64,000 bases of DNA from Aquimarina spinulae (GCF_943373825.1 NZ_CALSBP010000003.1:558001-622000); one strand, 5' to 3'; positions 1 to 10,740 are shown, numbered from the stretch's first letter. Made by a program: numbers and translations. Notes: generated by a model not told the origin, from the sequence alone.

Positions 1-1
1 G

Positions 2-772
2 GCAGGGAATATACCATTAGTAGGTTTTCATGATTTTCTTTCTGTATTAATTTCTGGGCATCATGTTTTGGTAAAACAATCTTCTAATGATAACCAGTTG
101 TTACCTTTTTTGGCTTCGTATCTAATAGCAATAGAACATCGATTTGAGGCATCTATTAAATTTACTTCAGAAAAATTTAAAAATTTTGATGCAGTAATTG
201 CTACCGGAAGCGATAATACTTCTCGGTATTTTGAATATTACTTTGGTAAAGTACCCAACATCATACGCAAAAACAGAAATTCTGTTGCCATTTTAACGGG
301 AAATGAAACCAAAGAACAACTCGAGGTACTAGGCAAAGATATTTTTAGATATTATGGATTGGGATGTAGAAGTGTTTCAAAATTAATGGTCCCAAAAGAG
401 TATAATTTTGATTCTTTTTTTAAAGCCATTTATCCATATCATGATGTCGTTAATAGTGCAAAGTATGCTAATAATTATGATTACAATAAAGCAGTTTACC
501 TAATGAGTAATTACAAATTGTTTGAAAACGGCTTTTTAATGCTCAAAGAAGACGAAGGCTATGCTTCTCCTATTGCGACTCTATTTTATGAAACCTATGA
601 TTCTAAAGACCAGTTAAACAAAAAAATTAAGAGTGACAGCGAAAAGATCCAGTGTGTTGTAGGCCTTGATTTTTCTCCAGAATGTATTGAATTTGGAGAA
701 ACGCAAAGCCCTCAACTTTCAGATTATGCAGATGGTATAGATATTATTGAGTTTTTGACAAAAATTAATTAA
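2..772 (+). CDS. Acyl-CoA reductase, LuxC family (5' end outside window)
   Basis: The reading frame is open from base 2, so the gene begins upstream of the window; the TTG at 68 is not a convincing start. The visible 256 residues resemble the LuxC acyl-CoA reductase family, which reduces acyl-CoA to aldehyde with NADPH. Supporting signs are the GNIPLVGFHDFL stretch followed by VLVKQSSND, an aldehyde-dehydrogenase-like NAD(P) region around 'VIATGSDNTSRYF', and a 'GLGCRSVSKL' segment around the catalytic cysteine. In Bacteroidetes a LuxC-like gene often lies beside serC, as here (inference from memory). Its physiological substrate is unknown; it need not be involved in luminescence. Confidence 0.75.
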   Translation, partial: AGNIPLVGFHDFLSVLISGHHVLVKQSSNDNQLLPFLASYLIAIEHRFEASIKFTSEKFKNFDAVIATGSDNTSRYFEYYFGKVPNIIRKNRNSVAILTGNETKEQLEVLGKDIFRYYGLGCRSVSKLMVPKEYNFDSFFKAIYPYHDVVNSAKYANNYDYNKAVYLMSNYKLFENGFLMLKEDEGYASPIATLFYETYDSKDQLNKKIKSDSEKIQCVVGLDFSPECIEFGETQSPQLSDYADGIDIIEFLTKIN

Positions 773-1000
773 ATAATTTATCATTTTGATAATGATTTTG
801 TATCATATTATTAGCACCTTTGTAGCGTTTTTTCTAACGCTGTTTTTAGAGTAAAGAAAAAACAACGAAACCATACTATTTAACAACAATAAAACTACTA
901 ATGAAACTGATACAATTAGATAACCGTTAACGTAAATAGTTATACTAATTTTAATTGTTGAAGATTCCATGTGGCCATTAAAAACAACAAACATTAGCAC

Positions 1001-2065
1001 ATGAAAAAGCATAATTTTAGCGCTGGACCCTGTATTTTACCACAAGAAGTATTTAAAGAAGCATCACAAGCAGTGTTAGATTTTAACAACTCTGGTCTTT
1101 CTATTCTGGAGATATCGCATCGTAGTAAGGATTTTGTAGATGTTATGGAAGAAGCCCGCAGTTTGGTTTTAGAATTACTAGGTTTAGAAGGAAAAGGGTA
1201 TAAAACACTTTTTCTTCAAGGTGGAGCAAGTACTCAATTTCTTATGACTGCCTATAATTTATTACAAACAAAAGCCGGGTATCTAAATACAGGAACCTGG
1301 AGTGATAAAGCTGTAAAAGAAGCTAAGCTTTTTGGTGAGATCGTAGAAGTTGCTTCTTCAAAAGATTCAAATTTTAATTTTATTCCCAAAGGGTATAATA
1401 TTCCTAAAGGATTAGATTATTTACACCTAACCAGTAATAATACTATTTTTGGTACACAACTTAAAGATTTTCCTTCTACCGATACGACTCTTGTATGTGA
1501 TATGAGTAGCGATATCTTTTCTAGACAGATGGATTTTTCTCAATTTGATTTAATTTATGCTGGTGCTCAAAAAAATATGGGCCCTGCAGGAGCTACTGTT
1601 GTAGTAATTAAAGAAGATATTTTAGGAAAAGTAAACAGACAAATTCCTTCTATGCTTGATTATCAAACACATATTAGCAAAAGTAGTATGTTTAATACTC
1701 CGCCTGTGTTTTCGGTATACACATCAATGCTAACCTTAAAATGGATTAAAAAATTAGGTGGTATTTCGGCTATAGAAGAACTTAATGAAAAGAAAGCTAA
1801 GCTTATTTACTCTGAAATAGATGTAAATCCATTATTCGAAGGTTTTGCTGCAAAAGAAGATAGATCAATGATGAATGCTACATTTAAACTTTTAAATGAT
1901 GATCTTAAAGAAACTTTTGATGCTATGTGGAAAGAAGCAGGAATTAACGGAATTAACGGTCACAGAAGTATTGGAGGATATAGAGCTAGTATGTATAACG
2001 CATTAAGCCTTGAAAGTGTTGCTACTCTTGTAGATGTAATGGGTGATCTAGAACGTAAAGCGTAA
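1001..2065 (+). CDS. serC: Phosphoserine aminotransferase
   Basis: This 354-residue protein is a class V PLP aminotransferase that converts 3-phosphohydroxypyruvate and glutamate to phosphoserine, the second step of serine synthesis; it also acts in pyridoxal phosphate synthesis in many bacteria. Evidence: N-terminal HNFSAGPCILP, the GGAS substrate/PLP loop (LFLQGGASTQF), the PLP-lysine motif YAGAQKNMGPAG and the C-terminal GHRSIGGYRASMYNA. The length matches the family. A serA-like gene follows after 72 bp on the same strand, so both serine-pathway steps are probably co-transcribed. ATG at 1001 fits the family N-terminus. Confidence 0.95.
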   Translation: MKKHNFSAGPCILPQEVFKEASQAVLDFNNSGLSILEISHRSKDFVDVMEEARSLVLELLGLEGKGYKTLFLQGGASTQFLMTAYNLLQTKAGYLNTGTWSDKAVKEAKLFGEIVEVASSKDSNFNFIPKGYNIPKGLDYLHLTSNNTIFGTQLKDFPSTDTTLVCDMSSDIFSRQMDFSQFDLIYAGAQKNMGPAGATVVVIKEDILGKVNRQIPSMLDYQTHISKSSMFNTPPVFSVYTSMLTLKWIKKLGGISAIEELNEKKAKLIYSEIDVNPLFEGFAAKEDRSMMNATFKLLNDDLKETFDAMWKEAGINGINGHRSIGGYRASMYNALSLESVATLVDVMGDLERKA

Positions 2066-2137
2066 AATATTCTAACAATAATCATTTAAGACAAGTCAAA
2101 TTAATAGGACTTAATATTCAAAATTTAAAACTTGAAA

Positions 2138-3088
2138 ATGAAAGTATTAGCAAACGACGGAGTATCTCAAAGCGGAATTGAAGCTTTAGAAAAAAAAGGC
2201 TTCGAGGTTTTAACAACTACAGTAGCTCAAGATCAATTGGTTAATTATATTAACGAAAATGAAATTTCTGTACTACTTGTGCGTAGCGCAACAAAAGTAA
2301 GAACAGATATTATTGATAATTGTCCTTCTCTTAAGATTATTGGCCGTGGTGGTGTAGGAATGGATAATATTGATGTAGCATACGCTAGAGAAAAAGGATT
2401 ACATGTAATTAATACTCCGGCAGCTTCTTCTGGGTCTGTAGCAGAGTTAGTTTTTGCACATTTATATGGTAGTGTACGTTTTTTACATGATTCTAACCGT
2501 AATATGCCTCTCGAAGGAGATAGTAAATTCAAAAACCTAAAAAAAGCATACGGTAGTGGTATCGAATTAAGAGGAAAAACCCTTGGAGTAATAGGTATTG
2601 GGCGAATCGGACAGGCAACTGCAAAAATTGCAATTGGAGTTGGAATGAATGTTATTGCTTATGATCCTTTTATTGAGGAAGTAGAAATACCATTAGAGTT
2701 CTTTGATGGGCAATCATTAAAGTTCAAAATTAAAACGGTATCCAAAGAAGAGGTGCTTAAAAATTCTGATTTTTTCACACTACACGTTCCTGCACAAAAA
2801 GAATATGTGATCGGTAGTTCTGAAATCGAACAAATGAAAGATGGTGCAGGAATCATTAATGCTGCAAGAGGTGGCGTAATCGATGAAGTAGCATTGGTAG
2901 AAGCCTTAGAAAAAGAGAAATTAGGTTTTGCAGGACTTGATGTATTTGAGAATGAACCTAGCCCGGCAATCAAAGTATTGATGAATAATAAAATATCGCT
3001 AACACCACATATTGGTGCAGCTACAGGAGAGGCACAAGATCGTATTGGCCAAGAATTAGCTGAGCAAATTATTAAGATTCTAAACTAG
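2138..3088 (+). CDS. serA: D-3-phosphoglycerate dehydrogenase (short form)
   Basis: A 316-residue D-isomer-specific 2-hydroxyacid dehydrogenase. It has the Rossmann motif GVIGIGRIGQATAKIA near the middle, the catalytic Arg in INAARGGVID, a Glu in the FENEPSP segment and the His in LTPHIGAATGEAQ. It lacks a C-terminal ACT domain, as short-form enzymes do. The serC gene just upstream argues for phosphoglycerate as substrate (first step of serine synthesis). I place the start at ATG 2138; a TTG two codons earlier is less likely. A strong terminator follows at 3116. Confidence 0.88.
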   Translation: MKVLANDGVSQSGIEALEKKGFEVLTTTVAQDQLVNYINENEISVLLVRSATKVRTDIIDNCPSLKIIGRGGVGMDNIDVAYAREKGLHVINTPAASSGSVAELVFAHLYGSVRFLHDSNRNMPLEGDSKFKNLKKAYGSGIELRGKTLGVIGIGRIGQATAKIAIGVGMNVIAYDPFIEEVEIPLEFFDGQSLKFKIKTVSKEEVLKNSDFFTLHVPAQKEYVIGSSEIEQMKDGAGIINAARGGVIDEVALVEALEKEKLGFAGLDVFENEPSPAIKVLMNNKISLTPHIGAATGEAQDRIGQELAEQIIKILN

Positions 3089-3115
3089 GATGTAAAAATA
3101 TAAATTGCATAATAA

Positions 3116-3152
3116 AAGAGCTGTTTCAATGATTGAGACGGCTCTTTTTTTT
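3116..3152 (+). terminator. Rho-independent terminator after serC-serA
   Basis: GAGC-x-GTTTCAA pairs with TTGAGAC-x-GCTC and is followed by a run of eight T. It closes the serine operon. Confidence 0.85.
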
Positions 3153-3266
3153 ACTTTTCATCCTGTAAAATGGTTTTTTATCCCATTTTCATCAAAATAA
3201 AATGAGTTAATAATTCTAATTCTGGTATTAAAAATGTAAATTTAGATTCATTAAAAAATATTTACA

Positions 3267-3899
3267 ATGTCAGGAATTTTAGATCTATTAAATAGCCCAA
3301 TGGGCAAGCAAATTATCAACGGTGTGAGCTCACAAACGGGCCAATCCCAAGATAAAACTGGAGACCTATTAAGTATGGCTATGCCGGTACTTATGGGTGC
3401 AATGCAACGAAATGCATCTACACCTGAAGGAGCTTCGGGATTATTAGGAGCATTAACTGGTAAGCATACAGGTGGGATTTTAGATAATTTAGGAGGTTTA
3501 TTTGACGGTGGTGTTGATCAAAGTGTTACTAATGATGGGGCTGGTATTCTAGGTCATATTCTTGGAAATAAACAACCTGCAGTAGAAAATGCTTTAAGTC
3601 AAAAATCAGGAATCGATGCTGGTTCTGTGGCTCAAATACTAAAAGTTGCTGCTCCAATTCTTTTAGGAGTATTAGGAAAACAAGCTAAACAGAATAATGT
3701 AAACGATGCTAATGGATTATCAGGTTTACTAGGTGGTATGTCTGGTGGTGGTACCAAGCAACAATCATTGATAGAATCTTTCTTAGATGCAGATGGTGAC
3801 GGAAGTATTCTTGATGATGTTGCCGGAATGTTATTAAGTAGTGGAGGAAAGAAAAAAGGAGGTCTTGGAGGGCTGCTTGGTGGTCTTTTTGGAAAATAA
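3267..3899 (+). CDS. DUF937 family protein
   Basis: A 210-residue Gly/Leu-rich protein starting SGILDLLNSPMGKQII, the typical start of DUF937 (YidB-like) proteins, with repeated small hydrophobic helices such as SGLLGAL and GLGGLLGGLFGK. Residues around 170-180 (DADGDGSILDD) form an EF-hand or dockerin-like Asp loop that could bind calcium. It has no signal peptide. Function is unknown. It is monocistronic, with terminators upstream (3116) and downstream (3961). Confidence 0.75.
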   Translation: MSGILDLLNSPMGKQIINGVSSQTGQSQDKTGDLLSMAMPVLMGAMQRNASTPEGASGLLGALTGKHTGGILDNLGGLFDGGVDQSVTNDGAGILGHILGNKQPAVENALSQKSGIDAGSVAQILKVAAPILLGVLGKQAKQNNVNDANGLSGLLGGMSGGGTKQQSLIESFLDADGDGSILDDVAGMLLSSGGKKKGGLGGLLGGLFGK

Positions 3900-3960
3900 T
3901 ACTCCTATCCAATAAGTCAAATAATATAATTTTTATTATTTTGATATATCAAAAGAAAGG

Positions 3961-3999
3961 GCTTATTAAAGTTGTATGACTTTAATAAGCTTTTATTTT
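3961..3999 (+). terminator. Rho-independent terminator after DUF937 gene
   Basis: A perfect 12-bp stem GCTTATTAAAGT / ACTTTAATAAGC with a 6-nt loop is followed by TTTTATTTT. Confidence 0.85.
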
Positions 4000-4016
4000 A
4001 ACCAACGATCTTCAAT

Positions 4017-4529
4017 ATGAAAAAATTACTAATTTTAGTAGTGTTTCTATATTACACAAGCACTATTGCTCAAATCGATGCTAATGCACTACTAGGGTTG
4101 CCAGGAGCTACTACAACCGATATTAATAGTATTAGTACAGCTACAATACAAGAAGGGTCTTTAGTCTTTGATACAGTTAAAAAAAAGGTGTTTCAATTTA
4201 ATGGAACAGAATGGAAAGAATTACTCGAATCCCCATCTGTATTCGCTAAAACCGGAAATTATACTCTTGTAGATACTGACAATCATAATATACTAACTTT
4301 TAATAGTACTACAGATGTTACATTAACAGTTCCTGCAGGACTTCCTATAGGGTATAATGTTAGTATCTATCAACTGGGAGCAGGAAAAGTAACTGTCACA
4401 GGAGTCGCGGGGGTTACTATAAAAAATAGATTATTACGGTTTAAGACAGCAGGATTAGATGCAGGAGCCGGTATCGTATGCACAGCAACCAATACATTTC
4501 ATATCACTGGGGATTTAAAAAGAAATTAA
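4017..4529 (+). CDS. Secreted protein of unknown function
   Basis: A 170-residue protein with a clear signal peptide (MKKLLILVVFLYYTSTIAQ, cleavage after about residue 19). Residues 25-60 contain 'GSLVFDTVKKKVFQFNGTEWKEL', a segment common in Flavobacteria surface or adhesin-like proteins; the rest looks beta-rich (TLTVPAGLPIGYNVSIYQLG). The stop is 4 bp before the next gene, which is also secreted, so the two are probably co-expressed. I do not recognise a family with a known role. Confidence 0.6.
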   Translation: MKKLLILVVFLYYTSTIAQIDANALLGLPGATTTDINSISTATIQEGSLVFDTVKKKVFQFNGTEWKELLESPSVFAKTGNYTLVDTDNHNILTFNSTTDVTLTVPAGLPIGYNVSIYQLGAGKVTVTGVAGVTIKNRLLRFKTAGLDAGAGIVCTATNTFHITGDLKRN

Positions 4530-4533
4530 TGAC

Positions 4534-5430
4534 ATGGCAAGATTATTACTTTACATAGGCCTGTTTTTTTCTGGCCTTGGTTATTGTCAAATTGGTCAAT
4601 ACAATAACTTCCCTACGATGAGACCATCTCATATCCTAGATGAAAAACTTACCAATATTAGCTTTGCTTTTTCATTAAGGGTACTAGAATCTGATTATAA
4701 TGGTCCTCTTATACGCCTAAGAAGAGATAGTGATAATGCCCAACAAGATTTTGGATGGGCCGATAATGATATTGTGGATGTAGCAGCAATAGATACCTGG
4801 AGAGGTACTGCAAATGTATTTGTAGTCATATGGTATGATCAAAGTGGATTAGGCAGGAATGCTATTCAGAACACCAATGCTTTTCAACCTCGGTTTATAA
4901 CCGATCCTGCCAGACCTTATTTTTTTGGAGATGGTAACAACGATCGGTTAGATATCAATACGAGTATCCAAATTCTTACTAACGCAGGAGTTAACGGTTC
5001 TGTTTTTACAGTTTTATACTCTACTTCTAATAATCAGTTTTCATTCGGTACCAGGCAACCAGGGGTTAATAGAAATCGATGGTCTATTCATGTAAACTGG
5101 ACAAACAATAGAGTTTATTTTGATTCTGGAATTTGTTGTAGTGAACCTGTACGGTGGGCTTCAAACGGTAATAATCAATGGCAACAATTCTCTTTTATTC
5201 GCGCTAATGTTGTACAGACAATTCGACGATCAGGTACTATTCTTAGAACCGGAAACTATACTTTGGGTCGTTGTACTGCAACAAATGGAGCCGGTATCCT
5301 ATATTCTAATGGAGCCAATCGCGAATTTGCCACGAATCGATTTACCGAATTAGTTATGTATAGCATGGATATTAATCTCACCGACATTCAGGAAATTGAA
5401 CAAGACCAGGTTGATTTCTGGAATTTATAA
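4534..5430 (+). CDS. Secreted protein related to the GH54 arabinofuranosidase-type fold
   Basis: 298 residues with a signal peptide (cleavage near GLGYCQ). The core FSLRVLESDYNGPLIRLRR and the motif VVIWYDQSG-GRNA resemble the catalytic/concanavalin-like domain of alpha-L-arabinofuranosidase B ('SLRxL...Y.G...VRR...D.G', 'WYDQSG'). That domain occurs widely in Bacteroidetes secreted proteins without proven arabinofuranosidase activity. It starts 4 bp after the preceding secreted gene. Surface glycan binding or hydrolysis is a reasonable inference; catalytic residues were not verified. Confidence 0.6.
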   Translation: MARLLLYIGLFFSGLGYCQIGQYNNFPTMRPSHILDEKLTNISFAFSLRVLESDYNGPLIRLRRDSDNAQQDFGWADNDIVDVAAIDTWRGTANVFVVIWYDQSGLGRNAIQNTNAFQPRFITDPARPYFFGDGNNDRLDINTSIQILTNAGVNGSVFTVLYSTSNNQFSFGTRQPGVNRNRWSIHVNWTNNRVYFDSGICCSEPVRWASNGNNQWQQFSFIRANVVQTIRRSGTILRTGNYTLGRCTATNGAGILYSNGANREFATNRFTELVMYSMDINLTDIQEIEQDQVDFWNL

Positions 5431-5605
5431 TTTCTACAACACTATCATATTCTTTTTTTAGATATATTTATAAGATTATGAAATGAGCGTAAACAAATTT
5501 CATCATTGCATACCAACCGATATGATTATATTTTTTGTGCGAATTCCTGAATGTGCAGAAATTTTTAGTTTCTTCATTTTTAGTAAACTATAAAATTTTA
5601 AACAG

Positions 5606-6034
5606 ATGAAAAATTGTATTTATATATTAATCATAGGAATATTCATTTATAGCTGTTCTACAACCAAAAACAGAAAAATGGATGTAGCTACTACCGATAT
5701 TGCTTCGGATACCATAAGGATCGCAAATGATAGCCTGGAATACGAAATTATTATTATAGAGCCTGGATTTAATGCATGGTTGGTTACTCAAAGACCCAGG
5801 GGGTTTTATTCTGAAACATTTTTAGAAACCAGAAATCGTATCTATGTTACAGAATATAATCAAAGAGTGATGCAACCACAACGATTTGATCCTAATTTAT
5901 ATCTTCAGCGAATCAATTATGAATACGCAACTCATTATGGTTATGAAGTAAACTATCTTCTATATAATTACTTTCTATATTTTGAGCAGCGATATCGACA
6001 ACGATTTATTGCAACAAGGGGGCGACGATTTTGA
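5606..6034 (+). CDS. Small lipoprotein, probably DUF6146 family
   Basis: 142 residues beginning with a lipoprotein signal (lipobox FIYSC, lipidated Cys about residue 17). The body has YEIIIIEPGFNAWL and a Tyr/Arg-rich tail (RQRFIATRGRRF). The pattern matches a small Flavobacteria lipoprotein family I recall as DUF6146, typically beside the DUF6787-like gene that follows. Anchored in a membrane with the body in the periplasm; function unknown. Confidence 0.6.
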   Translation: MKNCIYILIIGIFIYSCSTTKNRKMDVATTDIASDTIRIANDSLEYEIIIIEPGFNAWLVTQRPRGFYSETFLETRNRIYVTEYNQRVMQPQRFDPNLYLQRINYEYATHYGYEVNYLLYNYFLYFEQRYRQRFIATRGRRF

Positions 6035-6065
6035 TTTCCATTCTTTTTAGTTGTATTTTTGTAAC

Positions 6066-6587
6066 ATGCAAAAATTTAAGGAACGTTGGGAAATAAAGGA
6101 TAATTGGCAATTAATCTTTCCTATATTAGGACTGCTAAGTCTAGTATTCTCGTCTTATCTGATTGGAAAATATATTCTAAAATTATTACCAATTGCCCAA
6201 AACGATAGCATTTATATTGGTGTACTATCTGCGATAATAATTTTTCTATCTTCATTATTTCTTTTTATTACCTTAAAACTTTTTAATGTTCTCGAAACAA
6301 AATGGAACGTTTCTTATCGATGGGAACTTATTGCCATTTTTATTGCGTTTGCTGTAACGGGTTCTACTGCTGCCCGTGTTTCTGATCCTATACTTACTTT
6401 TATAGGGCTACACAGGGATACAACAAACGGTTGGTTGTATTGGCCTGCAAGAATATTATTGATATTTCCAGTATATCAAATATTACTTATTATAGTAGGG
6501 TGGCTCTTTGGGCAGTTTAAATTTTTCTGGGATTTTGAAAAAAAGATGTTAAGTAGAATGGGATTTGCTCGTTTCTTTAAAGATTAA
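6066..6587 (+). CDS. Integral membrane protein, probably DUF6787 family
   Basis: 173 residues from the ATG at 6066; an upstream TTG in frame would add five unlikely residues. Four hydrophobic segments are visible (about residues 16-38, 50-74, 85-105, 125-152). The N-terminus MQKFKERWEIKDNWQL is typical of a Flavobacteria membrane family, and it follows a lipoprotein gene commonly found with it. Function unknown. It converges with and overlaps the next gene by 3 bp at the stop codons. Confidence 0.6.
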   Translation: MQKFKERWEIKDNWQLIFPILGLLSLVFSSYLIGKYILKLLPIAQNDSIYIGVLSAIIIFLSSLFLFITLKLFNVLETKWNVSYRWELIAIFIAFAVTGSTAARVSDPILTFIGLHRDTTNGWLYWPARILLIFPVYQILLIIVGWLFGQFKFFWDFEKKMLSRMGFARFFKD

Positions 6588-6883
6588 GAAATATCTACAT
6601 CAATAATATCTTTTACTTTTTCTTTTTTAACCACATACGTATATACCCACATAATAGTAAACGTTGGTATAATATCTAAACCTGGTAAAGCTTCTTCTAC
6701 AAAGGTAAATACCCCAGCAGCCTTACCAACATTACCTTTATACATTCTGGTCATTAACCAACCCGCTAAAGGAGCCCATATCACATCTGCAAACTCCCCT
6801 ACTCCAGGAATCACATAGGTAATCATCCCTAAGCCATCGAAAAGTAAACTTAATCCAAGTTTTTTATATTTATCTTTTGCCAT
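6584..6883 (-). CDS. Small membrane protein of unknown function
   Basis: 99 residues with two or three hydrophobic stretches (LGLSLLFDGLGMITYVIPG, VIWAPLAGWLMTRMY, IIPTFTIMWVYTYVV) and a charged C-terminus. It lies just downstream of folE on the same strand (63 bp gap), so it may be read through from folE and msrA. No family with a known function was recognised. Confidence 0.6.
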   Translation of the reverse strand: MAKDKYKKLGLSLLFDGLGMITYVIPGVGEFADVIWAPLAGWLMTRMYKGNVGKAAGVFTFVEEALPGLDIIPTFTIMWVYTYVVKKEKVKDIIDVDIS

Positions 6884-6946
6884 ATTTAATACATAATTTA
6901 TAGTTTAATATACAATAAATAAAGCAAAGAGTATTCCAAAAATTTG

Positions 6947-7543
6947 TTATCCCAGATCTGCTGTAATTAATCTCAAAAACTCTGATCGGGTCTCTATTTT
7001 TTCAAATTGTCCTCTAAAACCAGAAGTAGTTGTTACAGAATTTTGTTTCTGTACTCCACGCATCATCATACACATATGAGAAGCTTCAATTACCACAGCA
7101 ACACCTTTAGGTTTTAAGGTTGTATTGATACATTCCAAAATATCATGAGTAAGTCGTTCTTGCACTTGTAATCGTCTGGCAAAAACATCAACAATTCTAG
7201 GTAGCTTACTTAGTCCAACTATATAACCATCGGGAATGTAAGCAATATGTGCCTTACCAAAAAATGGTAGCATATGATGTTCACATAACGAATACAATTC
7301 AATATCCTTAACTATTACCATATCGTCATAGCCTTCCTTAAACATAGCGCTCTTAAGAATTTCGGCAGGATCCTGATGATATCCTTGTGTAAGAAATTGC
7401 ATTGCCTTTGCTGCTCGCTCAGGAGTCTTAACTATCCCCTCTCTTTTTGTGTCTTCACCCAGATCTTCAATAATAGATTCAAATTTCTCTTTTACTTCTT
7501 CGGTTACTTTTATGTTATATTCCTCAAAATTTTTATATAGCAT
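6947..7543 (-). CDS. folE: GTP cyclohydrolase I
   Basis: 198 residues matching FolE, which converts GTP to 7,8-dihydroneopterin triphosphate for tetrahydrofolate or related pterins. Zinc ligands are visible in [18 protein letters not shown] (Cys and His) and in [12 protein letters not shown] (second Cys), with the family signature [20 protein letters not shown]. Length is typical. The gene starts 11 bp after the msrA stop, on the same strand, so the two probably form one transcript. Confidence 0.95.
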   Translation of the reverse strand: MLYKNFEEYNIKVTEEVKEKFESIIEDLGEDTKREGIVKTPERAAKAMQFLTQGYHQDPAEILKSAMFKEGYDDMVIVKDIELYSLCEHHMLPFFGKAHIAYIPDGYIVGLSKLPRIVDVFARRLQVQERLTHDILECINTTLKPKGVAVVIEASHMCMMMRGVQKQNSVTTTSGFRGQFEKIETRSEFLRLITADLG

Positions 7544-7554
7544 AGCAATTAATT

Positions 7555-8106
7555 CTATTTTTCTTTTTTCAATTTGTTTTTAAAGGTAGTATTTAATTTA
7601 TTAAGTTTTGGATTTATTACAAATTGACAATATCCCTGGCTACTGTTTTGGTTATAATAATCCTGATGATATGTTTCGGCATTATAAAATGCTCCTAATG
7701 CCGTTACCTCTGTAACAATGGGATTATCAAAAACAGATTCATCTTCAAGTGTTCTAATTACTTGTTCTGCCATCTGCTGCTGCTGTTCATTAATATAAAA
7801 TATAGCGCTTCGATATTGTGTGCCACGATCTGCTCCCTGGCTATTTAAGGTTGTAGGATCATGTGTAGCAAAAAACACTTCAAGTAATTCTTGATAGCCG
7901 ATACATTTGGGATCATATTCAATTTTAATTGCTTCGGCATGCCCTGTTCTTCCTGTTGTTATTTCGCGGTATGCGGGATTTTTAATTGATCCTCCTGTAT
8001 ACCCAGATACCACTTTTACGACTCCTTCTAAACGCTGAAAAACTGCTTCTGTACACCAAAAACAGCCGCCAGCAAACACTGCTGTTTCAAAATTATTTTC
8101 TTCCAT
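7555..8106 (-). CDS. msrA: Peptide methionine-S-sulfoxide reductase
   Basis: 183 residues with the catalytic [11 protein letters not shown] motif (Cys about 15 and 18), the VVSGYTGG and [12 protein letters not shown] blocks and [19 protein letters not shown], all diagnostic of MsrA. It repairs the S-epimer of oxidised methionine using thioredoxin. No signal peptide, so it is cytoplasmic. No MsrB domain is fused. It is first in a probable msrA-folE unit. Confidence 0.95.
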   Translation of the reverse strand: MEENNFETAVFAGGCFWCTEAVFQRLEGVVKVVSGYTGGSIKNPAYREITTGRTGHAEAIKIEYDPKCIGYQELLEVFFATHDPTTLNSQGADRGTQYRSAIFYINEQQQQMAEQVIRTLEDESVFDNPIVTEVTALGAFYNAETYHQDYYNQNSSQGYCQFVINPKLNKLNTTFKNKLKKEK

Positions 8107-8249
8107 AACTATTTAGTCGTCTTTTTTTCAACGAAAATACATATATGAGGCTCTATTTTTTGCTTTTTAACTTTTCGTTAGTACCACATCTCCTAATACA
8201 AGCCTAGTTTTGCAATTAATCAAAAAAGTAAGGTTTTTATTACAATTTT

Positions 8250-10685
8250 ATGAATATACAATTACATTCAAAAGCTTATGTTATACTTTTACTTTTCATT
8301 ACATTACAATCTTTTGCTCAAGAAAGAAAGGAAATTATAGCAGAAAGAATAAATAATCCTCCAAAAATTGATGGTGTTCTTGATGATGATGTATGGAAAA
8401 CCATCCCGGCTCATGGTAATTTTCAGATGTGGCAACCCGGAAACGAGGGTGAAATACCAAAAGAGATACAATCTGAAGTAAAAATGGCGTATGACAATAA
8501 AGCTGTTTATTTTGGAGTCTACCTATATGACGATCAACCCGATGCAGTATTACGTCAATTTAGCCAGCGAGATGATATATTTGTTCAGACCGATCATTTT
8601 AGTATCGCGATAAATACCTACAATGATGGAGTTAATGAAACCCGTTTTTATATCACCAGTGCTGGTACTATTGGTGATGCCAGAGCAGATCAATTCAATG
8701 AAGATTTTAGTTATAATGTAGTTTTTGATGCTAAAGTTTCTTTTGATAACCAAGGATGGTATGCAGAGTTCAAAATACCATATAATGCATTACGCTTCCC
8801 AGAAGTGAATATACAGGATTGGAGTATCAACTTTTATAGAAGATCTCTAAGTCGAAATCAGACGCATACCTGGAACTTTATTGATAATAAAATTGGACAA
8901 CGTACACAATATAATGGTTTGGTTAAAGGCGTAGAGAATGTTAACCCTCCTGTAAGACTTACTTTTTTTCCATTTGTACAAGGTCTGGTATCACACTCTG
9001 ATGGAGATACCGAAACCGATTTTAGTGCAGGGATGGATGTAAAATACGGGTTAAGTGATAGCTTTACATTAGATGCAACTCTAATCCCCGATTTTGGGCA
9101 AGCAGCTTTTGATGAAGTTCGTCTTAATTTAGGACCGTTCGAACAAACTTTTGGAGAAAACAGGCAATTCTTTACTGAAGGTACAGAATTATTTAATAAA
9201 GGAAATATTTTCTTTTCCAGAAGAGTTGGCGGTAAACCCTCTACATCTATATCAGACGATGACCTTAATACAAATGAAGTTGCAGAAGATGCTCCTTCTA
9301 AAGTAAATCTCCTTAATGCCTTAAAAATTTCGGGAAGAACAAAAGGAAACCTGGGTATCGGTTTTTTTAATGCAATTACAGAAAAAACAGAAATTCAAAT
9401 TACCGACACTATCACTGGCGCTGTGCGCAAAGAAGTAGTTGAACCTATATCGAATTATAATATTTTTGTATTAGACCAACAGTTTAATAAAAATTCTTCT
9501 GTTTCCTTAATTAATACCAATGTAACGCGTAGTGGTAGCAAGTTTAGAAATGCAAATGTAACTGGGTTGGTTTGGAATCTTGCCAATAAGGCAAACTCTT
9601 ATCGCGTGACTGGAAGATCTTTGGTTAGTCACGTAAATTCTCCAGGAGATAATATTGGTGGTTTTGCGTCAGAGCTTGATTTTGATCGTATTAAGGGTAA
9701 ATTTAGGTATGGTTTTGGCCATGATTTGGCAAATACGACATATAACATTAATGATTTAGGAGTAAATTTCAGAAATAATTTTAATAATTTTAGAGTAAGT
9801 GCTTCTTATCAAATTTTTGAACCTAAAGGATTATTTAATACCTACCGTATTAATGTTTTTGCAAGACATCGACGACTATATGACCCTAGTATCCAAACAC
9901 AAAATTCTATAGGTGCAGATTGGTTTTTTGTGACCAGAAAACGTTTTGGTTTTGGTGGAAGAGGATCTTATAACTCTAAAAATCAAAACTATTTTGAACC
10001 TCGTGTAGACGGAAGGTTTGTTACTTTTAGTCGAAGTATTGGTGGCAGAATGTTTGTTTCTTCTGATTATCGAAAAAAGTTCGCCTATGATATTAGTGCA
10101 GGAACAAGACAATGGTTTGGCGATGGACAAAAGATATATAGAATAGAAATTTCTCCCAGATATCGATTTTCTGATAAATTATTAGTGATATGGAGATCAG
10201 AATACTATAATCGCCCAAATAATTTTGGATATGTTGATGATGATGGCACAGATGTATTTCTAGGGCAACGAGATATTATTTCGCTAGAAAACTCTCTAAG
10301 TGCAAGCTATAATTTTGACCCATACAAAGCTGTAAATTTACGTTTCCGAAACTTCTGGAGTACTGCCGATTATTCTGATAATGTATTTTACATTTTGAAC
10401 GAAAACGGATCCAGAACTCAAATTGATTATGATATTTCAGAAGATAATCCCAATACTAATTTTAACATTTGGAATCTGGACTTAAGTTTTAATTGGAGAT
10501 TCGCTCCTGGCAGTGAAGCTACTCTACTCTATCGCAATCAAATTTTTAATGATGATGAGTTATCTACCTTAAATTACACACAAAGCCTTGATAATTTGTT
10601 TAACAAGCCTATTAAGCATACACTATCGCTAAGAGTAGTCTATTTTCTTGATGTGAATAATTTAAAGCGTTCTTCTAAAGGATAA
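8250..10685 (+). CDS. Outer-membrane DUF5916 protein with CBM9-like N-terminal domain
   Basis: 811 residues with a signal peptide (cleavage after ...LQSFAQ). Residues 25-215 form a family-9 carbohydrate-binding-like domain: '[14 protein letters not shown]', '[18 protein letters not shown]', '[15 protein letters not shown]'. The remaining 600 residues match DUF5916: '[34 protein letters not shown]' type sequence followed by many alternating beta strands, probably an outer-membrane barrel. Substrate unknown; role in surface glycan or peptide handling is inferred. It is monocistronic. Confidence 0.8.
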   Translation: MNIQLHSKAYVILLLFITLQSFAQERKEIIAERINNPPKIDGVLDDDVWKTIPAHGNFQMWQPGNEGEIPKEIQSEVKMAYDNKAVYFGVYLYDDQPDAVLRQFSQRDDIFVQTDHFSIAINTYNDGVNETRFYITSAGTIGDARADQFNEDFSYNVVFDAKVSFDNQGWYAEFKIPYNALRFPEVNIQDWSINFYRRSLSRNQTHTWNFIDNKIGQRTQYNGLVKGVENVNPPVRLTFFPFVQGLVSHSDGDTETDFSAGMDVKYGLSDSFTLDATLIPDFGQAAFDEVRLNLGPFEQTFGENRQFFTEGTELFNKGNIFFSRRVGGKPSTSISDDDLNTNEVAEDAPSKVNLLNALKISGRTKGNLGIGFFNAITEKTEIQITDTITGAVRKEVVEPISNYNIFVLDQQFNKNSSVSLINTNVTRSGSKFRNANVTGLVWNLANKANSYRVTGRSLVSHVNSPGDNIGGFASELDFDRIKGKFRYGFGHDLANTTYNINDLGVNFRNNFNNFRVSASYQIFEPKGLFNTYRINVFARHRRLYDPSIQTQNSIGADWFFVTRKRFGFGGRGSYNSKNQNYFEPRVDGRFVTFSRSIGGRMFVSSDYRKKFAYDISAGTRQWFGDGQKIYRIEISPRYRFSDKLLVIWRSEYYNRPNNFGYVDDDGTDVFLGQRDIISLENSLSASYNFDPYKAVNLRFRNFWSTADYSDNVFYILNENGSRTQIDYDISEDNPNTNFNIWNLDLSFNWRFAPGSEATLLYRNQIFNDDELSTLNYTQSLDNLFNKPIKHTLSLRVVYFLDVNNLKRSSKG

Positions 10686-10740
10686 TCTTGGGGATTCTAA
10701 TGATATTGATTACTTTCACTCCTTCAAGTATAGAAAACGG

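Noticed and set aside
803..1012. Minus-strand 69-residue frame before serC
   Set aside because: Covers the serC promoter region and start; low-complexity hydrophobic composition typical of AT-rich shadow frames.
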